Shown piece by piece: positions 58,501-64,000 of a DNA stretch of 64,000 nt. The notes beneath the pieces are model-generated. The model was not told where the DNA came from and searched no databases. It worked only from the letters and a program-made list of their open reading frames with translations. How positions within the stretch are numbered: the stretch's first letter is position 1; each line of letters starts with the position of its first letter. The position numbers and the translations under genes were made by a program. The stretch is from Chloroflexota bacterium (GTDB taxonomy: Bacteria > Chloroflexota > Anaerolineae > UBA4142): positions 1 through 64,000 of the forward strand of contig JACRBM010000072.1 in NCBI GenBank assembly GCA_016219275.1, in the 5' to 3' direction.

Positions 58501-58888
58501 CTTGGAAATCCGGATCAATCCCGGCTTCGGCGGGATGCGCGCGCAGGATCGCCGCGCACAAACCATGAATCGTGCCGATGCGCGCGCTTTCGAGTTCGGC
58601 AAAAGCAGACTCCCACAACGCGCGCTCAGAATTCGCTTCGGACGCGAGCCAGTACGCGATGTTCTCGCGGATGCGCGTCCGCATTTCGCGCGCGGCTTTA
58701 TCGGTGAAGGTGATCGCGATAAGCGAACGCAGCGGCGCGCCTTGTTCGACGAACGCGAGAAAACGCGCGACGAGTGTGCGCGTCTTGCCAGACCCCGCGC
58801 CGGCAGTTACGAGAATGTCGGCATCGCGGCGCGTCACCGCGTCGTGCTGGGTCGGGTCGAGTGAGATGAGCGAGAGAATCGAAGACAT
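55526..58888 (-). CDS. addA: AddA-type helicase-nuclease subunit
   Basis: 1120 residues from ATG at 58888; the preceding in-frame codons to 58972 are heptad repeats. UvrD-like helicase: Walker A AGAGSGKTRTLVARF (about 30), DEFQDTNDFQ (about 375), GDGKQSIYRFRGGD (about 415), VMTVHKAKGLEFPVV (about 755). C-terminal RecB-type nuclease with WHVVDFKTD (about 1060). With AddB resects double-strand breaks for recombination. Heptad repeats are embedded twice, near residues 399-411 and 896-917, the latter read as PISNLQLPVSNFQ. 117 bp after addB. Confidence 0.92.
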   Translation of the reverse strand: MSSILSLISLDPTQHDAVTRRDADILVTAGAGSGKTRTLVARFLAFVEQGAPLRSLIAITFTDKAAREMRTRIRENIAYWLASEANSERALWESAFAELESARIGTIHGLCAAILRAHPAEAGIDPDFQVLDENAGAACRAQAIDAALTWAANDADATALFALLKENALRDMLTALIEKRLSARAAFAVASEPRDVWETALARAVARYTESPEVRAALTTLRDLHARGELIGNAGNKLAAQIVALLERWTRFENAEDWDARLRELFALRRENLGGSAGSKGAAKDAVKVLRETYDEALDPWLGGKNASDAMPRWQLDLRAADALPQLRRAFDTAIREYDALKAERRALDFDDLEAQTVALLENNADVRVLWQSETRAVLVDEFQDTNDFQRRIVYALSGFQNSPFAIRHSLFVVGDGKQSIYRFRGGDVTVLRRVQADLAASAGAAFNLDLTYRAHKSLVEHLNTLLEPVLGGADDPARPHAIPFSPLRAHRAEPRAGVCAPFVEFCLGVGENAAEARAATASALAARLWRLRDEERIEWGDIALLFRASTHFADYEAAFERANIPFVTVAGKGFYARPEVRDLMNALAAIADPTDDLALAGVLRSPAFALSDGALYLLRRAGETKRSFWAALRGDLTSLAPDDAARAARAREILGRAIQLAGRVSVATTLKFFLDATDYRAMLCLAPDSERPRRNVDKLLADAHTSGLTSIGEFLEYAQTLRDVEAREGEAPVQAGASVQLMTVHKAKGLEFPVVVIADAAHEPRAARSFLLDAELGPVFTVAEAQEHSVIDLIARLSDQDHADAENRRLLYVAATRAKDKLIVCGHGKRKTDGTLTLGGWLDPLGASTGLDTATIPEPLTTPIEIELSAMETSIGCLVSPLIEIENQKHRPERSEEAKIENPISNLQLPVSNFQPLISPIVAPASELADEKMRAREAEPPPRVWRIVPIAQRPRGPAWVIGKLVHEALRRWRFPDRADFHEFLFPHALAAGLTDRLEIGETISEARRLLERFQRHELYAEMNAAKRFHELPYTFQRDGQTETGVIDVLYRAGEVWHVVDFKTDDIRDEEKLKEKIAEYREQVLRYADAVRALVGAMPATQLCFLDVRGEISVVVCGKS
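56139..56200. repeat. Heptad repeats inside addA coding sequence
   Basis: GGAAATT GGAAACT GGAAGTT GGAGGTT GGAAATT GGATTTT; translated on the minus strand as NPISNLQLPVSNFQ-type heptads. In frame, so tolerated between domains. Confidence 0.85.
57658..57692. repeat. Second heptad repeat inside addA
   Basis: AATGGCG AATGGCG AATGGCG AATTTTG; read as FQNSPFAIRHS between the DEFQDT and GDGKQS helicase motifs. Confidence 0.75.
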
Positions 58889-59000
58889 GTGTGTTGGATG
58901 TTGGAATTTGGAATTTGGATGTCGGAGGTTGGAAATTGGATGTTGGACGATATTAATTGGATCGCAACTCAAGGACTCTAACTTTCAATTTCCAACCTCC
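58889..59000. repeat. Heptad repeats upstream of addA
   Basis: GTTGGAT GTTGGAA TTTGGAA TTTGGAT GTCGGAG GTTGGAA ATTGGAT GTTGGAC. Occupies the addB-addA gap. The addA promoter or ribosome site is not visible here. Confidence 0.75.
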
Positions 59001-59005
59001 TATTT

Positions 59006-62000
59006 CTATTTCTTCGGTTTATATCGCCAACAAAACGCGGTTGCCGCGCACCAAGCGGGACAGCCGCCCTCGGGTACGTGCGGCGCAAAATCGCCGCGTC
59101 GAACGCGTGCGGCGTGCGCGAGCGCGTGCGTTGTCGCCGTTTCAAACGCCGCGCCGATGCCGCCCGGATATTTTTCCAATTTCAAACTACTCGCTTTTGC
59201 CGCGCCGATGTGCCAGTACAACCCGGCAACCGGCTCGCCGATTTGCAACGCATCGCGCAACGCCAGCGCGTACAACGCGAGTTGTAGGCGCTTGCCGTCG
59301 TCCAAATCTTTTTTGCTGATAGGCGATGACCCGGCTTTGTAATCCAGCACGCGCAACTCGCCGGCATCGTTCACATCCACGCGATCAATGTACCCGCGCA
59401 TTTGAATTTGTTCGCCGTTTTCGTCACACAAAGTCAACGGCGCATTCTCGCCTTTGCCAAACGCGAGTTCGAAATGCGCCGGTCGCCAGCCCGCGCTTGC
59501 CTCGTTCAACGCGCGCACAGTTTCGGCAAGAATGCGTTCCAATTCCGCGCGCTGTTGTTGCCACAACTCGGTCGGACGAAAACCGTACGTCGCCGGCGCA
59601 TCGTCGAAAATTTTTCGCGCGATGTCGGGCAATGCCGCAAGCAACGCGTCGAGATTCGTCTGGTCGGACGCGTCGCGATAAAGCGTTTCGAGAATCGCGT
59701 GGTACATCGTACCGAGTTGGCGCACGTCGTAACCGGCTTGCGCGGGCGGACGCGGCTCCAGCCCGAGCGCGTACGCGGTGAAAAACGCATACGGGCATGT
59801 GCCAAACGTTTCTAGCCGGCTCGCGCTCCACGGACGCGTCGCCGGAAAATCCTGGGTCAGCCGCGCGTGCAATGCAGACAAGTCGCCTTCGAATTCTCCG
59901 CGCGCTTCGTCCGCCATGCGAGCGGACAGAACGGACGCGCCATGTCGCACCGCCTCACCACGCTCCCGGTAAAATTCACCAAAAGCAGGGAGAGGCGATT
60001 GGGGCAACAGGGTGAGGAGTTCCGCCAGCGATGCCGCATTCTCCGGCGACAGCGCATCTTCGGAACGCGCCGGCGCAACCTTCATCAATTGTCGAACGTG
60101 TTCCCAGTACGACGATGCTTCCCAGGGCTGACCATCGTCGGCGAGATAGGGACGCGTGAGCAATAATTTTTCGCGCGCGCGCGTCGCCGCTTCGTAAAAA
60201 ATCGTCACTTCATCGCCGGAGAGACGCGGCGCGAGTTCCAACGCCGCGCGATCCGTCTCTGGCAAGAGCGGGTCTTCGGTTGCCGCGCGCGGGAATTCGC
60301 CTTCGGCGAGACCGACGAGTGCGACGGCGCGGAACGATAATCCGCGCGCCGACAAGACCGACGCGGCAAGGATCGTTTCGGTTTCATCTGGCGGACGCGC
60401 GCAGTACGCGGTCGCTTCAACCGCGCCGCGCAATTCCGTCCAGAACTCGGCAAATGTAATCGGACGCGCCGCGCCGAACGCCGCCTCGGCAAAGACGAGC
60501 GCGCGCAAAACATTTTTGAATTCGCGCAACGCGGCGACATCGCGCTCACGCGTTGCCGCGTGATTGCGCGCGCAATGAACTACGCGCAAACTCGCGTCCG
60601 ATTCGCGCGCGTACTCGGTCAGCAATACCGGGTCGTCGCCGATGAGTTCTTCGAGCCACGCGACATGTTCGCGCAGGGTCGCCGCGGTTGGCGGCGTGAG
60701 ACGCGCGGCGAACGCCTGAAACTTTTGCCAGAGCGCGGCGGCGATTGCGCCGGTCGGCGCGGTGAGTGACGGCTCCTCTTCGCGTTCCGCGGCATCGTCG
60801 TCGCGCCGCGCCGCGGCGAGGCGCGTGAGCGTGTCTTGCCACTGCGCAACGCCCGCCACGACTTGCCCCCAGCGCGCCGCGGCATCGAGTCGTTCGGCAT
60901 CGCCCGGTAAAATTCGTTGCGCGGACCAATTGGCATACGGACTGCGCCACGCTTCGACGACGAGTCGGCGCGGAAAATCTTGTGCGGACAGCGCGAGCAG
61001 ATTCATCAACGCGGCGACGGCGGGATTCGTCGCGAGGTTCGCGCCTTCGCGTAAAAAAATCGGCAAGCCAAACTCGGCGGCGATCTCTTCGATGAACGCG
61101 CGGTACGGTTCGCTGTTGCGCGCGAGCAACGCGACCTCGCCCGGCGCAAAATGATCGCGCACGATGCGCGCCTTGAGCCAACGCAACGCGGCGCGAATTT
61201 CTTCGGCGCGGTTGGGCGCTTCAATAAATTCGATTGCATCACTCTCCCCCGACTTTGAACGGGGCGGGGGTGTTGGTTCGAAGAGCGCAGATTCGAGATA
61301 GGTGAGCGGCGTGGCAGGGCGCGTGGAAGATGAGGGAACCGCGAGACCAGGCGCCAAGGTGGATTCGATGGCGGTGCGCGCACGGAGAAATCGGCGATGC
61401 GCGAGACGTTCACGCGAATCGCCAGTCAAGGTGACAAGCGTTTCATCCGTGCGTGTGGCAAGCAAGCGGAGAACTTCAAGTTGCGTGGGATTGAATTCGT
61501 CAAAGCCATCTACGACAAGCAAACGCCAGCCGCGCGCGAGGTTGGCATCGTTTTCAAGCGCGAGCGCGGCGAGCCAGCCCTGACCTTCGCCATCCGCCCA
61601 ATCGGAAGCGAGCAAGCGTTGCTGATACGCGAGGTAGAGTCGCGCCAATTCTTCCAAACGCGCGCCGCGCCCGCGCACCGTATCCGCAAATTTCTCCGGC
61701 GTGATGCGCGCGCGTTTCAGTTCCTGGATGGACGCGTGCAAGATGCGCCAGAACCCAGGTTTGTTATGGATGTTCGCAAAAAAATGCAACGCGCCGGCGG
61801 TGTGGAGTTCGACCGCGAGGTCGCGCAACAAGCGAAAAATGATCGGCTCGTCGAGGCGCGCGACGAGTTGCCCGGCTTGCGCGAGCAATTCTTCGTAGAG
61901 CGTGTAGAACGTGCCGAGGTGTACGCCGATTGCACCGTCCGCGTGCGCGAGGCGGCGGCGAAACGCGGTGACGTTGGCGCTATTCGGCGCGACGACCCAG

Positions 62001-62101
62001 ATCGTCGCGAGCGGATTGTCGCGGCGCAGTGTTTGGATGCGCGTAATGCAATGCGCGGTTTTGCCGGCGGCGGCAGGGGCGAGAAGGAGGTCAATTGGCA
62101 T
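59006..62101 (-). CDS. addB: AddB-type nuclease subunit
   Basis: 1031 residues. N-terminal inactive helicase fold with P-loop LLLAPAAAGKTAHC, VVDGFDEFNPTQLEVL and RRFLRARTAIES. C-terminal RecB-type nuclease DYKAGSSP. Iron-sulfur cysteines TFGTCPYAFF (about 815) and CPAWCAATAFC at 1015-1027. Typical AddB layout. Partner of AddA immediately downstream. The start follows DUF5615 with a 21-bp gap; no clear ribosome site. Confidence 0.9.
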   Translation of the reverse strand: MPIDLLLAPAAAGKTAHCITRIQTLRRDNPLATIWVVAPNSANVTAFRRRLAHADGAIGVHLGTFYTLYEELLAQAGQLVARLDEPIIFRLLRDLAVELHTAGALHFFANIHNKPGFWRILHASIQELKRARITPEKFADTVRGRGARLEELARLYLAYQQRLLASDWADGEGQGWLAALALENDANLARGWRLLVVDGFDEFNPTQLEVLRLLATRTDETLVTLTGDSRERLAHRRFLRARTAIESTLAPGLAVPSSSTRPATPLTYLESALFEPTPPPRSKSGESDAIEFIEAPNRAEEIRAALRWLKARIVRDHFAPGEVALLARNSEPYRAFIEEIAAEFGLPIFLREGANLATNPAVAALMNLLALSAQDFPRRLVVEAWRSPYANWSAQRILPGDAERLDAAARWGQVVAGVAQWQDTLTRLAAARRDDDAAEREEEPSLTAPTGAIAAALWQKFQAFAARLTPPTAATLREHVAWLEELIGDDPVLLTEYARESDASLRVVHCARNHAATRERDVAALREFKNVLRALVFAEAAFGAARPITFAEFWTELRGAVEATAYCARPPDETETILAASVLSARGLSFRAVALVGLAEGEFPRAATEDPLLPETDRAALELAPRLSGDEVTIFYEAATRAREKLLLTRPYLADDGQPWEASSYWEHVRQLMKVAPARSEDALSPENAASLAELLTLLPQSPLPAFGEFYRERGEAVRHGASVLSARMADEARGEFEGDLSALHARLTQDFPATRPWSASRLETFGTCPYAFFTAYALGLEPRPPAQAGYDVRQLGTMYHAILETLYRDASDQTNLDALLAALPDIARKIFDDAPATYGFRPTELWQQQRAELERILAETVRALNEASAGWRPAHFELAFGKGENAPLTLCDENGEQIQMRGYIDRVDVNDAGELRVLDYKAGSSPISKKDLDDGKRLQLALYALALRDALQIGEPVAGLYWHIGAAKASSLKLEKYPGGIGAAFETATTHALAHAARVRRGDFAPHVPEGGCPAWCAATAFCWRYKPKK

Positions 62102-62122
62102 TTCAGAATTTGGGGCAATTCG

Positions 62123-62482
62123 TTACAACGGTAAATAGCGCACTTGATTTTCCCACTCGCCTTCGACACTGCACTCGGCAAGCAGTAGAATATCGGCGAT
62201 GGCTTGAGCGATAGGAATAGATTGGCTCACCGCGAAAACACCTGGCATCGGCAAACTATCATTGACTCGCCTGTACGCATGCGCCGTCATCGTGCTGACA
62301 TCGTGGGTTAGCACAACACGCCGCTCATGCGCTGCCCATTCCAGAACTCGCGAGTCCACCGTCTCGCTCAACCCTACATCTTGAGCGCGAACAATTTCCA
62401 AATCCGGTTTTTTTCGTAACAAACCGCGCAAGATGTCATTATCGAAATCCTCGTCCACCAAAAAGCGAAGCGCTGCGCTCAT
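62123..62482 (-). CDS. DUF5615 PIN-like protein, putative toxin
   Basis: 119 residues. FLVDEDFDNDILRGLLRKKPDLEIVRAQDVGLSETVDSRVLEWAAHERRVVLTHDVSTM carries the acidic residues of DUF5615 (Asp in LVDED, Glu in LSETVD, Asp in THD). These PIN-fold proteins are predicted RNases. ATG overlaps the DUF433 stop by 4 bp. Confidence 0.85.
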   Translation of the reverse strand: MSAALRFLVDEDFDNDILRGLLRKKPDLEIVRAQDVGLSETVDSRVLEWAAHERRVVLTHDVSTMTAHAYRRVNDSLPMPGVFAVSQSIPIAQAIADILLLAECSVEGEWENQVRYLPL

Positions 62483-62814
62483 GGTGATTTTATCTGACGC
62501 GCTAATAGCCGTTGGCGGATCCCCTGCGGCGGGAAGCGTCGCTCGTTCTCTTGCCGAACTTGCTCGACAATTTCCTGACGATCTACCAGATACTGGTCCA
62601 GTTCCTCACGATGCCAAAGATAGTAGGTGATGACGGCGTAGATGTCGGTCAGATTGAGTGAAGGATACTTTAGCAAAATCTCCTCTGGAGCGTAACCACT
62701 ATTAAACGCGCTGACGATTGTGTCCAAACGCACGCGCGTTCCGGCAACACGCAAAACGCCATCATCATCCATTCGGCACGGCGCGGGTTGCGCGACCAAC
62801 ACATCGGTAATCAT
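62479..62814 (-). CDS. DUF433 family protein, putative antitoxin
   Basis: 111 residues from ATG at 62814 (GGAGAAAACC ten bases upstream; upstream in-frame start at 62853 is less likely). RVAGTRVRLDTIVSAFNSGYAPEEILLKYPSLNLTDIYAVITYYL is the DUF433 winged-helix core; the C-terminus extends as a helix. DUF433 commonly precedes DUF5615 and should neutralise it. Confidence 0.87.
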   Translation of the reverse strand: MITDVLVAQPAPCRMDDDGVLRVAGTRVRLDTIVSAFNSGYAPEEILLKYPSLNLTDIYAVITYYLWHREELDQYLVDRQEIVEQVRQENERRFPPQGIRQRLLARQIKSP

Positions 62815-62912
62815 ATAATTGGTTTTCTCCTTTTTCGCTCCTTGCGAATGCATTCATTGTAAGCGAAATCGAAACGCGGCGCAACACCCTGGACCTGTCG
62901 CCTTGTATTTAC

Positions 62913-64000
62913 CTACAATCCCTTCTCGACCACACGCTTTTGTCCGGCTTCGATTACCTCGCGCGCGGTGGCGAGCAACTGCTCCGCGCTCTTCGCGGAA
63001 AGCGGCGGCGCGTCATCGCTCGTTGGTGGCTCGGTCAGTTCGCGCGCCTGTGCGCACCGCGCGGCAAGCTCCGCCAGCAAGTGTCCTGGTTCGACGAGTT
63101 CCGCTTGAATCACGCGCGCCGATGGAAATTCGGCGCTTGGGTCGCGATCGCTGACGAGCGCGTGATGCGACGACAATGCCCAGCCAAACGCGTCGCGCAA
63201 GGGACGCAACGTTTCTTCTGGGAATCCGCCGCGCAAGACAACCTCCGCGAGTTGCGCGCGCTTGAACGCAAAATCGAAACCGGTGCGCGCCTTTTGCAAA
63301 CGCATATCCATCCCGGCGCGACGGTCGGGCGCGGGCAGAACCGGCGCGCGGAACGCTTCGTCCTCCGGCGTCGCGCTCTCTGCGATTTTGCCGGCGAGCG
63401 CGATGAACGTGCGATACCCTTCTTGCTCCATCAAATGCAACGCGGGCGTGGCTTCGATGAAATACTCGCTGGCAAGCGCTTCGAGTTTGTTCCGCAATTC
63501 GGCTGGCTCGCGATCCACGACGACGAAAACGCCGTCGCCGATGGGCGCTTTGCGAACGAGCAAAACGCGACCTGGGAATCGCGCGACGAGCAATTCGGCA
63601 AACGCGTGGAGCGTGGGACGCGGAGCGACCTCCTCGGCGGAAACGGAAGGAGGTTGAACCGGCGCAAGTTCGATGACCGGCTTGATCTCCGCGCCCAGCA
63701 TTTCGTCCAGACGGCGCAACAGACCTTGACCCGAATCGCGAAATGAAATCGCGGTCGGCGAGTCTTCGTTGCCAAAGACGCTGCCGAACACATTGCGTTT
63801 CGCGGCGAGCGTATCAAGCATCCGTTCTTCAATCGTGCCTTGCGCGATCAAATTGACGACGTGCACCGGGTTCAGTTGTCCATGGCGATGCGCGCGTCCG
63901 ATGCGTTGTTCAAGCACCGCCGGATTCCAGGGCAGATCGAGATTGATCACCAGGTCGGCGGCTTGCAGATTCAAGCCCACGCCGCCGGCATCGGTCGAAA
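62913..64000 (-). CDS. SNF2-family helicase, C-terminal part (5' end outside window)
   Basis: At least 362 residues; the frame is open past 63980 as [26 protein letters not shown], the motif V/VI region of SNF2 ATPases ([12 protein letters not shown]). After [28 protein letters not shown] there is a 230-residue C-terminal domain of unknown type. DNA-translocating remodelling or repair helicases of the RapA-like group are expected. The next gene on the strand is the DUF433/DUF5615 pair, 98 bp away. Confidence 0.9.
   Translation of the reverse strand, partial: STDAGGVGLNLQAADLVINLDLPWNPAVLEQRIGRAHRHGQLNPVHVVNLIAQGTIEERMLDTLAAKRNVFGSVFGNEDSPTAISFRDSGQGLLRRLDEMLGAEIKPVIELAPVQPPSVSAEEVAPRPTLHAFAELLVARFPGRVLLVRKAPIGDGVFVVVDREPAELRNKLEALASEYFIEATPALHLMEQEGYRTFIALAGKIAESATPEDEAFRAPVLPAPDRRAGMDMRLQKARTGFDFAFKRAQLAEVVLRGGFPEETLRPLRDAFGWALSSHHALVSDRDPSAEFPSARVIQAELVEPGHLLAELAARCAQARELTEPPTSDDAPPLSAKSAEQLLATAREVIEAGQKRVVEKGL

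Overview
The window looks like a chromosomal segment of a Chloroflexota bacterium, probably Anaerolineae-like. That placement is an inference. It rests on moderately high GC, secreted proteins joined by long Thr-Pro linkers, many GxxGxP-type surface proteins, degenerate heptanucleotide repeats between genes, and a Chloroflexota-like mix of a bacterial microcompartment (BMC) locus, an aldehyde dehydrogenase, GT39 and GT87 glycosyltransferases and AddAB. No rRNA or tRNA gene, CRISPR array or replication origin was recognised.

Layout. (1) 1-19562, plus strand: an envelope and redox region. It begins inside a multiheme c-type cytochrome made of 39-residue repeats with two hemes each. A small membrane protein and a LuxR-type response regulator follow. 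Next comes a secretome cluster: a 2022-residue surface protein, three consecutive cupredoxin/multicopper-oxidase paralogs whose copper ligands are split between copies, a small anchored protein, a CopC-CopD copper protein, a subtilisin-like protease and a lipoprotein. It ends at a strong bidirectional terminator (19642-19673). (2) 37446-19721, minus strand: a continuous directon of about 20 genes built around a BMC. It starts from a good sigma-70 promoter and encodes three BMC-P vertex proteins, one BMC-H, one BMC-T, an EutJ-like actin-fold ATPase, two small EutT/EutQ-N-like proteins, a CoA-acylating aldehyde dehydrogenase and a class II aldolase. Unrelated genes are interspersed: an EVE-nuclease-like fusion, a GTPase with a zinc ribbon, an M4-type metalloprotease, GT39, GH1 and a class III nucleotide cyclase. 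(3) 37443-45496: housekeeping genes, including plsC, dodecin, HU, a catalytically degenerate tyrosine recombinase, prs, a queuosine salvage enzyme, two ClbS/DinB-type proteins, a CGNR regulator and tgt. (4) 45560-48425, minus: ECF sigma factor, anti-sigma factor, ferric-reductase-like membrane protein and monoheme cytochrome. (5) 48514-64000: GT87, Vgb-like lipoprotein, class V aminotransferase, SDR, MFS transporter, addB-addA, a DUF433/DUF5615 toxin-antitoxin-like pair and the C-terminal part of a SNF2-type helicase that runs off the window.

How the genes may work together. The BMC genes suggest a compartment in which a class II aldolase cleaves a sugar phosphate (fuculose or rhamnulose phosphate type) to an aldehyde, which the dehydrogenase converts to an acyl-CoA. 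No PduL/Pta-type phosphotransacylase or alcohol dehydrogenase is visible here, so the pathway is incomplete in this window. The copper cluster couples secreted cupredoxins to copper handling by CopC/CopD.

The DNA is rich in small repeats. Two palindromic non-autonomous elements are flanked by 9-bp target duplications; one of them splits a DUF6883 gene. Degenerate 7-bp tandem repeats fill many gene junctions and extend into coding sequence, most clearly addA. Several intergenic inverted repeats are also present. The strongest candidates for something undescribed are the split-ligand cupredoxin trio, the mixed BMC operon and the recombinase paralog without active-site residues.
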